Source of the DNA: Xanthomonas indica
Lineage (GTDB): Bacteria; Pseudomonadota; Gammaproteobacteria; Xanthomonadales; Xanthomonadaceae
Reading direction: 5' to 3'
Assembly (NCBI RefSeq): GCF_040529045.1
Contig: NZ_CP131914.1
Span: forward strand, 3,456,501-3,520,500
DNA: 64,000 bases
Both the position numbers and the translations under genes were made by a program. Under the pieces are notes generated by a model, which saw only the letters and a program-made list of their open reading frames with translations, was not told the origin of the DNA and made no database searches. This document shows positions 35,132-44,761 of this stretch, piece by piece (within the stretch, counting starts at the first letter, position 1; every line of letters begins with the position of its first letter).

Positions 35132-35872
35132 ATGACATCACGCGTTGCGCTGGTCACCGGCGGCACCGGCGGCATCGGAACCGCGATCTGCGAGCGGCTG
35201 GCCGCGCAGGGCCACCGTGTGGCCAGCAACTACCGCGACCAGGCCAAGGCCCTGGCCTGGCAGCAACGCATGCGCGAGCGCGGCCATGACGTGGCCATCG
35301 TTCCCGGCGACGTCGCCTCGCCCGAACATGCGCAGGCCCTGGTCCGCGAGGTCGAACGCCAACTCGGCCCGGTCGAGATCCTGGTCAACAACGCCGGCAT
35401 CACCCGCGACACCACCTTCCACAAGATGACCGCCGAGCAATGGCACGAGGTCATCAACACCAACCTCAACTCGGTGTTCAACGTCACCCGCCCGGTGATC
35501 GAGGGCATGCGCCAGCAGCGCTGGGGCCGGGTCATCCAGATCAGTTCGATCAACGGCCTCAAGGGCCAGTACGGCCAGGCCAACTACGCCGCGGCCAAGG
35601 CCGGCATGCACGGCTTCACCATTTCGCTGGCGCGCGAGAACGCCAGCTACGGCATCACCGTCAACACGGTCTCGCCGGGCTACGTCGCCACCGACATGGT
35701 GATGGCGGTACCGGAGGAAGTCCGCGCCAAGATCGCCGCCGACATTCCCACCGGGCGCCTCGGCAAGCCGGAGGAGATCGCCTACGCGGTGGCCTTCCTG
35801 GTCGCCGAGGAAGCGGCATGGATCACCGGCTCGAACCTGGACATCAACGGCGGCCACCACATGGGGTGGTGA
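35132..35872 (+). CDS. phbB: Acetoacetyl-CoA reductase (PhbB-like SDR)
   Basis: A 246-aa short-chain dehydrogenase that reduces acetoacetyl-CoA to 3-hydroxybutyryl-CoA for polyhydroxybutyrate synthesis. The NADP site is VALVTGGTGGIGTAICERLA, with NNAG in EILVNNAGITRDTTFHKM. The catalytic Ser is in ISSINGLKGQYGQ, followed by YAAAK (Tyr-x-x-x-Lys). GITRDTTFHKM and SPGYVATDMV are characteristic of PhbB over FabG. The start has GGAG about 8 nt upstream. The PHA repressor gene lies 207 bp downstream in the same direction; a synthase gene is not in the window. Confidence 0.92.
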   Translation: MTSRVALVTGGTGGIGTAICERLAAQGHRVASNYRDQAKALAWQQRMRERGHDVAIVPGDVASPEHAQALVREVERQLGPVEILVNNAGITRDTTFHKMTAEQWHEVINTNLNSVFNVTRPVIEGMRQQRWGRVIQISSINGLKGQYGQANYAAAKAGMHGFTISLARENASYGITVNTVSPGYVATDMVMAVPEEVRAKIAADIPTGRLGKPEEIAYAVAFLVAEEAAWITGSNLDINGGHHMGW

Positions 35873-35928
35873 GCGGCTGAACCGGTCAGCCGGCGGTCTT
35901 GGGCGCGAGGTAACGCTACCGTCCAGCT

Positions 35929-35979
35929 GCAGCCAGCGCAGCGGCGCGGCCCTCGCTGGCTGCAAATGCTGCGCAGCAT
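35929..35979. promoter_or_regulatory. TGC-rich dyads upstream of phaR (candidate PhaR operator)
   Basis: GCAGCCAGCG (35929-35938) pairs with CGCTGGCTGC (35954-35963). Immediately after is the perfect 14-bp palindrome ATGCTGCGCAGCAT (35966-35979), then a further ATGCTGC. PhaR of other bacteria binds TGC-rich dyads of CTGC/GCAG form and regulates its own gene, so this is a plausible autoregulatory site (inference). Confidence 0.5.
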
Positions 35980-36079
35980 GATTTTTATGCTGCACCCGCG
36001 TGTTCAGGCAGGAACGGCGGTTGCAAGCCCTGCTGCGCTGCGCCATGCTGCGCGTCTACCGTCACAGAGCGACCGCTTC

Positions 36080-36592
36080 ATGGCTGAGATTCGCATCATC
36101 AAGAAGTATCCCAATCGCCGCCTCTACGACACCGAGATCTCCAGTTACATCACCATCGAAGACGTCCGCCAGCTGATCATCGACGGCGAAGAATTCGAAG
36201 TCCGCGACGCCAAGACTGGCGAAGACCTCAGCCGCGCGGTGCTGCTGCAGATCATCGCCGACCAGGAACAGGACGGCGAACCGATGCTGTCCACGCAGTT
36301 GCTGAGCCAGATCATCCGCTTCTACGGCGACTCGCTGCAGGGCTTCATGGGCAACTACCTGGAGCGCAGCATGCAGGTGTTCCTCGACCAGCAGCAGCAG
36401 TTCCGCCAGCAGATGGGCAATCTGCTGGGGCAGACCCCGTGGACCATGATGAACCAGCTCACCGAGCGGAATCTGGAGTTGTGGCAGGAGTTCCAGCGCA
36501 ACCTCGGCGCCGGCTTCGGCCGCCCGACCGCCGGCACCAGCAAGCCCGGCGAACCGCCGGCCGGCGCGGCCCCGAAGTCGCGTCCGCGCTGA
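36080..36592 (+). CDS. phaR: Polyhydroxyalkanoate synthesis regulator PhaR
   Basis: A 170-aa DNA-binding protein. The N-terminal PHB/PHA accumulation regulator domain begins IRIIKKYPNRRLYDTEISSY (about residues 4-23), and continues with DVRQLIIDGEEFEVRDAKTG. The second domain (about 65-115) has EPMLSTQLLSQIIRFYGDSL and a Gln/Met-rich coiled coil around LDQQQQFRQQMGNLL, involved in granule and self binding. The C-terminus is Pro/Gly-rich and basic. In this family the protein represses PHA genes until granules titrate it. It follows phbB in the same direction. Confidence 0.93.
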   Translation: MAEIRIIKKYPNRRLYDTEISSYITIEDVRQLIIDGEEFEVRDAKTGEDLSRAVLLQIIADQEQDGEPMLSTQLLSQIIRFYGDSLQGFMGNYLERSMQVFLDQQQQFRQQMGNLLGQTPWTMMNQLTERNLELWQEFQRNLGAGFGRPTAGTSKPGEPPAGAAPKSRPR

Positions 36593-36608
36593 GGTCTGCG
36601 AGCGGGGC

Positions 36609-37135
36609 GGGTTCGGCGGAGCGCTTCGCGCCTTACCCTCACCCCAACCCCTCTCCCGGCGGGAGAGGGGCGTGCTCTCCCTTCTCCCATCGGGAGAAGG
36701 TGCCCCGCAGGGGCGGATGAGGGTCGGGCGGAGCCTAGCGGATTCGATTCGGCGGGACGCTTCGCGCCCTACCCTCACCCCAACCCCTCTCCCGGTGGGA
36801 GAGGGGCTTGGCTCTTCCCTTCTCCCATCGGGAGAAGGTGCCCCGAAGGGGCGGATGAGGGTCGGGCGAAGCCTAGCGGATTCGATTCGGCGGAGCGCTT
36901 CGCGCCGGACCCTCACCCCAACCCCTCTCCCGGTGGGAGAGGGGCTTGCTCTCCCTTCTCCCGTCGGGAGAAGGTGCCCCGAAGGGGCGGATGAGGGTCG
37001 GGCGAAGCCTAGCGGATTCGATTCGGCGGGACGCTTCGCGCCCTACCCTCACCCCAACCCCTCTCCCGGTGGGAGAGGGGCGTGCTCTCCCTTCTCCCAT
37101 CGGGAGAAGGTGCCCCGCAGGGGCGGACGAAGGTA
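36609..37135. repeat. Tandem array of four ~137-bp units, each with three hairpins
   Basis: The units start with ACCCTCACCCCAACCCCTCT at 36635, 36771, 36909 and 37045 (periods 136, 138, 136). Each holds CCCCTCTCCC-GGTG-GGGAGAGGGG-type and CCTTCTCCC-ATC-GGGAGAAGG-type hairpins, plus GCCCCGAAGGGGC, then GATGAGGGTCGGGCG. The linker GATTCGATTCGGCGG(A/G) is also repeated; the last unit is incomplete. A single inverted copy is at 26333-26380. It lies between the convergent phaR and TraB/GumN genes and encodes nothing. Confidence 0.92.
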
Positions 37136-37172
37136 CGGCCGCACGCTGATAGGCGTGGGACGCGCGTTTGAC

Positions 37173-38153
37173 TCAGCGCGACCTCGCCGGCTTGCAGCTC
37201 GCGCAGATCCGCTCGACCTTGTAGCCACGCGCGCGCAGGCCGTCGACCACGCCGTCCGGCCCCAGCAGGTGCAGCGCCCCGACCACCACCAGGGTGTCGC
37301 CGCCGCCGTCCTTCAGGCGCTGCTCCAGGCGCGGCAGCCAGGCCTGGTTGCGCTCCACGTCGATGCGCTGGTACAGCCGCGGGTAGTCGCGCTTCATCTG
37401 CGCGCCGATCTCCTGCCACAGCTGGCGCTCGTCGCCGCGGCGCCAGGCATCGTGCAGGCGCAGGGTCTGCGCCGCGCCCTGCTCGGCGTCGCCCAGCGCC
37501 TCGATCAGCATCTGCTTCTGCTCCACCGGGTCCATGCCGTCGAGCAGGTCGATCTGCGCCTGTGCGGTCTCCAGGCCCTCGGCGGTCTTGCCGTCCTGCA
37601 GGGCCAGGGTCATGAAGTGGCGGTCCAGCCCGGCATCGGCCTGCAGGCCCTGCGCCTTCATGTCGGCGATGCTGATGCTGAGGCCGACGAACCACGGTTC
37701 GAAGCCGCTCATCTGCGCCAGCGGCAGGCCGTGGCCGGCGGCGTAGCGGCGCAGCCGCTCCCACGTCGCCGGGTCCAGGTCGTCCTGCAGCCGCTTGCCG
37801 TCGTGGCGCTGCGCGGCCTGCAGCATCTGCGCGCCCAGTTGCGGCGCGTCCACGTCCTTCGGCGCCAGTTCGAACAACAACCGCGGCGACGCCGCATAGG
37901 CCGCATCGACCTCGCGCGCCAGCGGATAGTCCTCCGCCTTGAGCATGTGGAACGAGCCCAGCAGGTACAGCGTGCCGCGCGGGCCGCTGACCTTCCACAA
38001 CAACGGCGTGGGCGGCGCCACGGCGGGCGCAGCGGCGGCGGGTGCGACAGGCGTCGCGGCCACCGGCGGCGGCGTGCGGGCCAGTGCCGGCAGGGCCAGG
38101 CACAACGACAGCCCCAGCAGCAGGCGGCGCAACGGGCGCGGGAATGGGGTCAT
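37173..38153 (-). CDS. TraB/GumN-family exported protein
   Basis: A 326-aa protein. A Sec signal peptide (to about residue 28, LALPALAR) and a Pro/Ala-rich linker precede the TraB/GumN (Tiki-like) domain. Seen: LLWKVSGPRGTLYLLGSFHM with the first GxxH motif, ELAPKDVDAP, MSGFEPWFVGL, and the second His in TLVVVGALHLLGPDGVVDGL. The family is predicted to be metalloprotease-like (two conserved His and Glu), but activity in bacteria is unproven. It has CxxC (CASCKP) at the end. GAGG lies 6 nt before ATG 38153; another ATG two codons upstream is possible. Follows the DUF1684 gene by 13 bp in the same operon. Confidence 0.87.
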   Translation of the reverse strand: MTPFPRPLRRLLLGLSLCLALPALARTPPPVAATPVAPAAAAPAVAPPTPLLWKVSGPRGTLYLLGSFHMLKAEDYPLAREVDAAYAASPRLLFELAPKDVDAPQLGAQMLQAAQRHDGKRLQDDLDPATWERLRRYAAGHGLPLAQMSGFEPWFVGLSISIADMKAQGLQADAGLDRHFMTLALQDGKTAEGLETAQAQIDLLDGMDPVEQKQMLIEALGDAEQGAAQTLRLHDAWRRGDERQLWQEIGAQMKRDYPRLYQRIDVERNQAWLPRLEQRLKDGGGDTLVVVGALHLLGPDGVVDGLRARGYKVERICASCKPARSR

Positions 38154-38166
38154 CGGCATCCTCGGT

Positions 38167-39099
38167 TCAATGGGCGGCGTCGTAGGCCTTCTCGCCGGCG
38201 TCCACCGCCAGGTCGAGGCGGTTCTCCGGCGGCGGCAGCGGACAGGTGGCGAATGGGGTGAACGCGCATGGCGGGTCGTAGGCGCGGTTGAAATCCAGCA
38301 CCACGCTGCCATCGGCCGCGGGCGGGTCCACGTCCAGGAAGCGCCCGGCCGGGTAGCTACCGTGGCCGCTGGTGCGGTCGGCGAACACCACGAACAGCGG
38401 CTGGCCGGGTTCGCCGATCGCCTGCAGGCGGTAGCGCTTGCCGCCGCGCTCGAATTCCAGCGCGCCGGGATTGGGCGACGGCGTGGTGACGCCGATGATG
38501 TCGACGATGGGCAGGGTCGTGCCCGGCGGATTGGGTACGAAGCGCCCATACACCCGCCAGGATTCGGCCAGCGGCCAGTACGGCACGCCAGTGAAACTGA
38601 GCCGGGTCGGCGCATCGGCGTGCTTGACCCGCAGCGCGTAGCGGCCGCCGCGCTCGATCAGGCTGAGTTTGCCCTTGCCGTCGTCGAAGTCGACCACCGT
38701 CGGCTGCGGATCGTGGTCGCTGTACAGACGAATCCGCCCCTGCACCGGCGCACCGGCGACGCTGAGGCCGGCGCCACGCTCCGGGGTCAGGTACACCGCG
38801 CGTTGCACTTGCGACACCAGCGCCATCCGCGCCGGCCCCACCGCCAGGCGGATACCACTGTCCGGGCCGCTGCCGATGTAGTGGTCTTTCAATTCCAGCC
38901 AGTGCAGGCCGACCAGGCTGGTCCAGCCGTCCGGCGCTTGCAGCTCGCGCTGGCGCTGCGCGCGCCAGGCCTGTTCTTCAGACACGAACTGCGCGTCCAT
39001 CGCCTTCGGCGCGGCCGGCGCCGGCGCCTGCTTGCCGCACCCACTCAAGGCGACCAGCGCTGCCAGCAGCGCCGTCGTCCACACCCGCTTGTCCATCAT
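38167..39099 (-). CDS. DUF1684-family lipoprotein
   Basis: A 310-aa protein with a lipoprotein signal (lipobox LSGC about residue 21) and the DUF1684 domain. Recognisable stretches are [38 protein letters not shown] and [20 protein letters not shown], followed by [20 protein letters not shown] with [12 protein letters not shown]. The family's role is unknown; the conserved NPPCAF-type Cys and FADxTSG motifs suggest a folded beta-rich binding domain. The start overlaps the mutL stop (ATGATGG), so it is translationally linked to the mutL operon. Confidence 0.85.
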   Translation of the reverse strand: MMDKRVWTTALLAALVALSGCGKQAPAPAAPKAMDAQFVSEEQAWRAQRQRELQAPDGWTSLVGLHWLELKDHYIGSGPDSGIRLAVGPARMALVSQVQRAVYLTPERGAGLSVAGAPVQGRIRLYSDHDPQPTVVDFDDGKGKLSLIERGGRYALRVKHADAPTRLSFTGVPYWPLAESWRVYGRFVPNPPGTTLPIVDIIGVTTPSPNPGALEFERGGKRYRLQAIGEPGQPLFVVFADRTSGHGSYPAGRFLDVDPPAADGSVVLDFNRAYDPPCAFTPFATCPLPPPENRLDLAVDAGEKAYDAAH

Positions 39100-40976
39100 C
39101 GCCCCCGCAAGAACCAACGATCGATCTCGCCCAGGGTGAACCGCGCCCAGGTCGGACGCCCATGATTGCACTGTCCGGAGCGCTCGGTGGCTTCCATGTC
39201 GCGCAGCAAGGCGTTCATTTCCGGCACGGTGAGGCGGCGGTTGGCGCGTACCGCGCCGTGGCAGGCCATGGTCGACAGCAGCGCGTCGCGCGCGCCGGCG
39301 ACGCGGCCGCTGTGGCCATGTTCGCGCAGGTCGGTGAGCACGTCGCGCAGCAAGGCCTCGGGCTCGGCCTGTGCCAGCAAGGCCGGAATGCTGCGCACGT
39401 GCAGCGATTGCGGCCCACTGCGGGTGACCTCGAAGCCGAGCGCGGCAAGCGTCTCCGCCTCGCGTTCGGCGGTATCGGCATCGCGCTCGCCGACCGCCAG
39501 GGTGATCGGCACCAGCAGCGGCTGCGCGTGCAGGCCGATGCCGTCGTGTGCGGTCTTCAAGCGCTCGTAGCCGATGCGTTCGTGCGCGGCGTGCATGTCG
39601 ACCACGATCAGGCCGTCGGCGTTCTCGGCCAGGATGTAGATGCCGTGCAACTGCGCGATGGCGTAGCCGAGCGGCGGCACGCCGCTGTCGGCGGCGGTCG
39701 GCGGCAGGCCGCCGGCCGGGTCCTGGGTCTGCCGCGGCAGGCCGGCGGCGCTTCCCGCCTCCGCGGCAGGCGCGTACAGCGCCGCATACGCGGCCGGCGC
39801 TTCTTCCACGCGCAAGCCCAGCGGCGATTGCGCCGGACGCCACTGCGCGCCGTAGCCATAGCCCGGCGCGCCGCCGCTCGCGCCACCGCCGCCACTCGGC
39901 ATGCCTGTGGGCGCCCAGCCAGCGGTGCCCGCGGCCGGCACGGCTGCCGCCGCGTCAGCGCCGAGCGTGCCGGGCAGGCTGCCGGCGCGGGTCTGCGCCA
40001 GCGCATCCTGCAGCGTGCGGTAGACGAAATCGTGGATCAGCCGTGCGTCGCGGAAGCGCACCTCGTGCTTGGCCGGATGCACGTTGACATCGACCCGCGC
40101 GGGTTCCAGCTCCAGGAACAGCACATAGGCCGGCTGGCGGCCATGGAACAGCACGTCGCCGTAGGCCATCTTCACCGCATGGGCGACGCTGCGATCGCGT
40201 ACCGAGCGGCCATTGACGTAGAGGTACTGCTGGTCGGCACTGGCACGCGAGTAATGCGGCTGTGCGATCCAGCCATGCAAGCGCAGGCCGGCGCCACTGT
40301 GGTCCACCCGCAACGCCTGCTTTGCGAAGTCCTCGCCCAGGGTCTCGCCCAGGCGCGCATCCGAATACAGATCGCCGGGCTTGTAGCGCCGCGACGGCTT
40401 GCCGTTGTGCGAGACGCGCAGCTCCACGTCCGGCCGCGCCAGCGCCAGCGAACGCAGCCACTCCTCGATGTGGCCCAGTTCGGTGCGCTCGGCGCGCAGG
40501 AACTTGCGCCGCGCCGGCACGTTGTAGAACAGCTCGCGTACCTCGACCAGCGTGCCCTGCGGCAACGCCCGCGGCTGCACCTCGCCGACCTTGCCGCCGT
40601 CGACCTGCAGGGCGGCGCCGTGTTCGTCGCCGGCACGGCGCGAGGCCAGGGTGAAGCGGCTGACCGAAGCGATCGACGGCAGCGCCTCGCCGCGAAAACC
40701 CAGCGTCCCCACCGATTCCAGGTCGTCCAGCGAGGCGATCTTGCTGGTCGCATGCCGCGACACCGCCAGTGGCAGTTCCTCCGGCGCAATGCCGCCGCCG
40801 TCGTCGCGGATGCGGATCAGGCGCACGCCGCCCTCTTCCAGGTCGATGTCGACGCGGTGCGCGCCCGCGTCCAGCGCGTTCTCCACCAGTTCCTTGACCA
40901 CCGAGGCCGGACGCTCGACGACTTCGCCGGCGGCGATCTGATTGATCAGGATCTCGGGCAGCTGACGGATGCTCAT
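39096..40976 (-). CDS. mutL: DNA mismatch repair protein MutL
   Basis: A 626-aa GHKL ATPase. The N-terminal ATPase domain carries [40 protein letters not shown] and [20 protein letters not shown] Gly/Ala-rich linker (about 330-440) is followed by the C-terminal dimerisation domain with [16 protein letters not shown] and [20 protein letters not shown]. The CTD ends in QCNHGRPT, with no DQHAxExxxxE endonuclease motif evident, as expected for MutL of Gammaproteobacteria. It sits in the conserved nnr-tsaE-amidase-mutL order. Confidence 0.97.
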   Translation of the reverse strand: MSIRQLPEILINQIAAGEVVERPASVVKELVENALDAGAHRVDIDLEEGGVRLIRIRDDGGGIAPEELPLAVSRHATSKIASLDDLESVGTLGFRGEALPSIASVSRFTLASRRAGDEHGAALQVDGGKVGEVQPRALPQGTLVEVRELFYNVPARRKFLRAERTELGHIEEWLRSLALARPDVELRVSHNGKPSRRYKPGDLYSDARLGETLGEDFAKQALRVDHSGAGLRLHGWIAQPHYSRASADQQYLYVNGRSVRDRSVAHAVKMAYGDVLFHGRQPAYVLFLELEPARVDVNVHPAKHEVRFRDARLIHDFVYRTLQDALAQTRAGSLPGTLGADAAAAVPAAGTAGWAPTGMPSGGGGASGGAPGYGYGAQWRPAQSPLGLRVEEAPAAYAALYAPAAEAGSAAGLPRQTQDPAGGLPPTAADSGVPPLGYAIAQLHGIYILAENADGLIVVDMHAAHERIGYERLKTAHDGIGLHAQPLLVPITLAVGERDADTAEREAETLAALGFEVTRSGPQSLHVRSIPALLAQAEPEALLRDVLTDLREHGHSGRVAGARDALLSTMACHGAVRANRRLTVPEMNALLRDMEATERSGQCNHGRPTWARFTLGEIDRWFLRGR

Positions 40977-41110
40977 GCTGTCGTCGCGCTCAGCACGCGC
41001 GGGCGCGCAGCGGTCTTGGCGACGGGACGAAAACGACAGCAGGGAAAGGACATCGGCACGGCTCGCGGCGCGGACGCCGTCATCGAGGATCAGCCGTGAA
41101 TGATAGCGCC

Positions 41111-42691
41111 TCAGCGGCTCCCGCCGGCCACGGTGCTGGCCGCTTCCGCCTCGGCCTGCGCGCGCGCGGCGAACAGCGTGCCCGGCGGCGGCTGCCGGGT
41201 GAAGAAGGTGCTGACGCCGTCGAGTACGGCGCTGGCGATGCGGCGCTGGTAGGCCGGATCGGTCAGCCGGCGCTCTTCGTCCGGGTTGGAGATGAAGGCG
41301 GTCTCGACCAGCATCGCCGGCATGTCCGAGGTGCGCAGCACCGCGAAGTTGGCGCGCTCGATCTCGGGCTTGTGGTTGTTGCCGATCCGCTTCAGCCCGC
41401 CGAGCACATGCCCGGCCGCGTCTTCGGAGGCCTTCATGTGGCCGCTCTGGGCCAGGTCCAGCAGGACGTTGGCCAGGGTGCTGTCGGTCTTCTGCAGGCG
41501 CACGCCACCGATCAGGTCGGCGGCGTTTTCCTTGTCCGCCAGCCAGCGCGCGCGTTGCGACGAGGCGCCCTTGGTCGACAGCACGTACACCGAGGAACCG
41601 GTCGCGCTGCGGTTCTCGGCCGCGTCGGCGTGGATCGAGATGAAGATGTCGGCCTTGGCCGCACGCGCCTTCTGTGCGCGCATCGGCAAGGGAATGAACA
41701 CGTCCGTGGTACGGGTCATGTAGGCCTTCATGCCCGGCGTGGCATTGATCTGGCGTGCCAGTTCACGGCCGATCGCCAGGGTCACGTCCTTCTCGTGCTT
41801 GCCGGTCGGGCCGCTGGCGCCCGGATCCTGGCCGCCGTGGCCGGGATCGATGGCCACGATCAGCGGACGCATGCCCGGCGCCATCTTCACCCGCGACGCC
41901 GCGCTCGGCATCACCGGGCGCGCCTCGGCGGCCGCGGCCACCGCGGCGTCGTCGTCCGCATCGTCCCGCTCGGAGGGCGCATTCGCCGGCGGCGCGACTG
42001 CCGTGGGGGCCGGGGGCGGTACCACGCCAGGCGCGGGACGGCCGGGCACCACCGCGACAGCGCTCGGCGTGGGAGCAACCACGGTCTGCGCGGGCGTGCT
42101 CGTCACGGGCGGCGGCACCGGGGCCGGCGCTGGCTGGCTGGCACGCTGTACCACCGACGAGGTCAGCGCCGCGGTCGCGCGCGCCGCTTCGGCCCGCGCA
42201 TCCACTGCCGGCTTGGGCGCGGGGACAGGCGCGGCCTGAGGCATCGGGGTCGCGGCTGCCGGCGCCTCGCCAGCCACCGCCCTGCCCGCCGGCGCCTCGC
42301 CCGGCCACTCGATCACCAGCACCGAACTGCCGCCGACGGTCTGCATCTGCGGCTTGAACGCCACCACCGAGCTGCTCAGGTCGAACACGATGCGCAAGGT
42401 ACCCGGCACCGGATGCCCGGTACGCACCGCGCTGACCACGCCGCCGCCGGCCGGCAGCTTCAGGCCCTTGGCGGCGGAGGAATCGGGAAGATCCACAACC
42501 AGACGGTTGGGATTGGCCAGCGACAGCGTGCTGAAGCCGCCACTGCCCTGCAGGCGGATCTCGGCACGGGTGCCGGTGGCGCCGTTATCGAGCGAGACCG
42601 ACTGCACCTGCCCAGCGAACGCCGTCTGCGCCGCCAGGCACCAGCCTGCGGCAGCGGCGAAACTGGCGAAAAAACGGGTCCCCGGGCGCAT
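41111..42691 (-). CDS. amiC: N-acetylmuramoyl-L-alanine amidase (AmiC type)
   Basis: A 526-aa periplasmic cell-separation amidase. The N-terminal signal peptide (to about residue 27) is followed by an AMIN domain (about 30-130, [18 protein letters not shown] and [16 protein letters not shown]). A long Ala/Pro-rich linker runs to about 270. The Amidase_3 zinc domain has ligands in [18 protein letters not shown] and ISIHADAAE, and the catalytic Glu in [17 protein letters not shown]. It cleaves stem peptides from muramic acid, normally under EnvC/NlpD control. Some genomes call it AmiB; here the AMIN domain and order fit the mutL-linked amidase. Confidence 0.94.
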   Translation of the reverse strand: MRPGTRFFASFAAAAGWCLAAQTAFAGQVQSVSLDNGATGTRAEIRLQGSGGFSTLSLANPNRLVVDLPDSSAAKGLKLPAGGGVVSAVRTGHPVPGTLRIVFDLSSSVVAFKPQMQTVGGSSVLVIEWPGEAPAGRAVAGEAPAAATPMPQAAPVPAPKPAVDARAEAARATAALTSSVVQRASQPAPAPVPPPVTSTPAQTVVAPTPSAVAVVPGRPAPGVVPPPAPTAVAPPANAPSERDDADDDAAVAAAAEARPVMPSAASRVKMAPGMRPLIVAIDPGHGGQDPGASGPTGKHEKDVTLAIGRELARQINATPGMKAYMTRTTDVFIPLPMRAQKARAAKADIFISIHADAAENRSATGSSVYVLSTKGASSQRARWLADKENAADLIGGVRLQKTDSTLANVLLDLAQSGHMKASEDAAGHVLGGLKRIGNNHKPEIERANFAVLRTSDMPAMLVETAFISNPDEERRLTDPAYQRRIASAVLDGVSTFFTRQPPPGTLFAARAQAEAEAASTVAGGSR

Positions 42692-42771
42692 AACGCGATT
42701 CAAACATCGCCAGAAGCCAAAGGCAAGCGGTTTTCCCTTAATAATCCATAACCTGCCTTCACTTTCTAGCG

Positions 42772-43254
42772 TCAGCCGGCAAAAAGTCCCTGCAAGTCGG
42801 CCTGTTCGGCCACCCGTGCCAGCCAGGCGGCACCCGCGTCGGTACGCGCCTGCAGGGCCACGTTGCGCCCATCGCCACGCACCGCCAGCCGCACGTCCAG
42901 ATCGGCAGGGGCCAGCACGTCGCCGCCGCGCTCGGGCCATTCCACCAGCCACAGCGTGGCCCCGCCCTCGTCCAGCCCAAGGAAATCCAGTTCGCCGGCC
43001 GCGCCGATGCGGTACAGATCCAGGTGCCAGGCCTCGCCATCGGCCAGCGGGTAGCGCTCGACCAGGGTGTAGGTGGGGCTGCGGATCGCGCCCTGCACGC
43101 CGAGCGCGCGCAGCAGCGCCCGCGCCAGGGTCGATTTGCCGGCACCCAGATCCCCGTGCAGATGCACCGAGGCCTGCGCCGGGCGGGTGGCGGCCAACGC
43201 GCGGCCGAGGCGTTCGGTGGCCTCGCTGTCGGGCAGGAACAAGGCGACACTCAT
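42772..43254 (-). CDS. tsaE: tRNA threonylcarbamoyladenosine biosynthesis ATPase TsaE
   Basis: A 160-aa P-loop protein. Walker A is HGDLGAGKSTLARALLRALG (about 33-52), then the family motif SPTYTLVERYPLADG and WHLDLYRIG, with the Walker B-like EGGATLWLVEWPERGGDVL. It works with TsaB and TsaD to make t6A37 on ANN-decoding tRNAs. It begins in the stop codon of nnr (ATGA overlap) and is followed by amiC after 80 bp. Confidence 0.95.
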   Translation of the reverse strand: MSVALFLPDSEATERLGRALAATRPAQASVHLHGDLGAGKSTLARALLRALGVQGAIRSPTYTLVERYPLADGEAWHLDLYRIGAAGELDFLGLDEGGATLWLVEWPERGGDVLAPADLDVRLAVRGDGRNVALQARTDAGAAWLARVAEQADLQGLFAG

Positions 43255-44738
43255 GGGGCGGATTCCGGATTGGACAGGCGCCGCAGCGCCGGCAACAGAT
43301 CGGTGGGCAGCAGCCCGCGCTGGCCCGCGGCAGCGGCGTGGTCGCCGGCACCGGCATGCAGCAGGGCACCGACGCTGGCCGCCTCGAACGCCGGCAGGCC
43401 TTGTGCGCGCAGCGCGGCGACCACCCCGGTCAACAGATCGCCCATGCCGCCGACCGCCATGCCGGGATTGCCGGCGGCGATCACCCGCGGCGTTTGCCCA
43501 GGCGCGGCGACCAGGCTGCCGGCGCCCTTCAGCACCACCGCGGCCTGGTAGCGCTCGGCCAATGCCGCGGCGGCCGCGAAGCGATCGCGCTGCACCTCGG
43601 CGGTCGCGAGGCCGAGCAGGCGCCCGGCCTCGCCCGGATGCGGGGTCAGCACCGCCTGCGGGACGGGCCGCGGCGCCTGCGCGAGCAGGTTCAATGCATC
43701 GGCGTCCAGCACCAGCGCACGGTCTTCGTCGGCCAGCACTGCCTGCCATAGCGCCTGCGCCCAGGCGTCCTGGCCCAGCCCGGGACCGAGCGCGACGACG
43801 CTGGCCTTGCGCAGCAACGGCGCCAGCGCCGTCGCCTCGTCGACCGCATGCGCCATCGCCTCCGGACAGCGCGCCAGCAGCGGCGCCACGTGCGGGCTGC
43901 GGGTCGCCACGCTGACCAGGCCGGCGCCGCTGCGCAGGGCCGACTCGGCGCTGAGCATCACTGCACCACCGCTGCCGAGGTTGCCGCCGACGCACAGCAC
44001 GTGGCCGGAATCGCCCTTGTGGCTGTCCTGCCGACGCGGCGCCAGACGGCGGCGCAGGGCACCGACAGTCCAGGCCTGCGCACGCGGCGCGCAATCGGCG
44101 AACGCGGCGGCAGGCACCTCCAGCGTCGCCAGTGCCCGCTCGCCGACGTGATTCAAGGCCGCACCGGTATGCAAGCCGGCATGGGCGACGATGAACTGCA
44201 ACGTCAATGTCGCCGGCAGCACCGCGCCGGGCACGTTGCCGGTCTCGGCGTCCACGCCGCTGGGCACATCCAGCGCCAGCACCGGCGCGCCGAGTCCGCC
44301 GAGCGCACCGAGCAACGCCGCCAATTCGGCATCCGGCGCGCGATTGAGTCCGATGCCGAGCAGCGCATCCACCACCACGTCGGCCGGCGCCAATGCCGCG
44401 TCGAACTCCTCAATACGCCCGCCGACACCGATGTAGTCGGTGCAGGCGCGCTGCGCCAGCGGCGATTGCGGGCCGCGCCCGGGCAACTGCAGCACCCGCA
44501 CCTGGCGCCCGGCGCGATGCGCCAGCCGCGCCAGCACGTAGCCATCGCCACCATTGTTGCCGCTGCCGCAGGCCACCAGGAGGCGCTGCGCCTGCGGCCA
44601 GCGCTGCAACAGCGTCTGCCATGCGGCCTGGCCGGCGCGCTGCATCAGCGCGTAGCCGTCGCCGCCGAGCAGCGCAGTGGCCTGCGCATCGATGCGGCGC
44701 GCGGCCGCGGTGGTGTAGAGATCGAAGCAGTCGTACAT
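43251..44738 (-). CDS. nnr: Bifunctional NAD(P)H-hydrate epimerase/ADP-dependent dehydratase
   Basis: A 495-aa repair enzyme that restores hydrated NAD(P)H. The N-terminal epimerase domain (about 1-210) has [20 protein letters not shown] (phosphate loop) and [15 protein letters not shown]. The C-terminal ribokinase-like dehydratase (about 225-490) has [35 protein letters not shown] and [20 protein letters not shown], with the ADP and active-site Asp motif GGMGDLLTG. It starts the leftward operon. A TAGAAT box 7 nt before the ATG suggests a leaderless transcript, sharing the divergent region with queG. Confidence 0.96.
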   Translation of the reverse strand: MYDCFDLYTTAAARRIDAQATALLGGDGYALMQRAGQAAWQTLLQRWPQAQRLLVACGSGNNGGDGYVLARLAHRAGRQVRVLQLPGRGPQSPLAQRACTDYIGVGGRIEEFDAALAPADVVVDALLGIGLNRAPDAELAALLGALGGLGAPVLALDVPSGVDAETGNVPGAVLPATLTLQFIVAHAGLHTGAALNHVGERALATLEVPAAAFADCAPRAQAWTVGALRRRLAPRRQDSHKGDSGHVLCVGGNLGSGGAVMLSAESALRSGAGLVSVATRSPHVAPLLARCPEAMAHAVDEATALAPLLRKASVVALGPGLGQDAWAQALWQAVLADEDRALVLDADALNLLAQAPRPVPQAVLTPHPGEAGRLLGLATAEVQRDRFAAAAALAERYQAAVVLKGAGSLVAAPGQTPRVIAAGNPGMAVGGMGDLLTGVVAALRAQGLPAFEAASVGALLHAGAGDHAAAAGQRGLLPTDLLPALRRLSNPESAP

Positions 44739-44745
44739 GCCCGGG

Positions 44746-44755
44746 ATTCTATACT
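44746..44755. promoter_or_regulatory. Overlapping divergent -10 elements for nnr and queG
   Basis: ATTCTATACT reads as TATACT (44750-44755) toward queG, 6 nt before its ATG, and as TAGAAT on the other strand (44746-44751) toward nnr, 7 nt before its ATG. The whole intergenic space is 23 bp, with no room for ribosome-binding sites. Both mRNAs are therefore predicted to start at or next to their AUG. No good -35 was seen, so this is an inference. Confidence 0.6.
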
Positions 44756-44761
44756 TGCGCG

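Noticed and set aside
36609..37135. Possible CRISPR array.
   Set aside because: Units are 136-138 bp with no unique spacers of constant size and no cas genes; each unit is itself made of hairpins.
36672..38261. A 529-codon plus-strand frame through the repeat array and the TraB/GumN gene.
   Set aside because: Its N-terminal part is translated repeat units and the rest is antisense to a recognised gene.
39096..40976. MutL endonuclease motif (DQHAxExxxxE).
   Set aside because: The C-terminal domain does not show it; [11 protein letters not shown] is the non-endonuclease version expected for this class.
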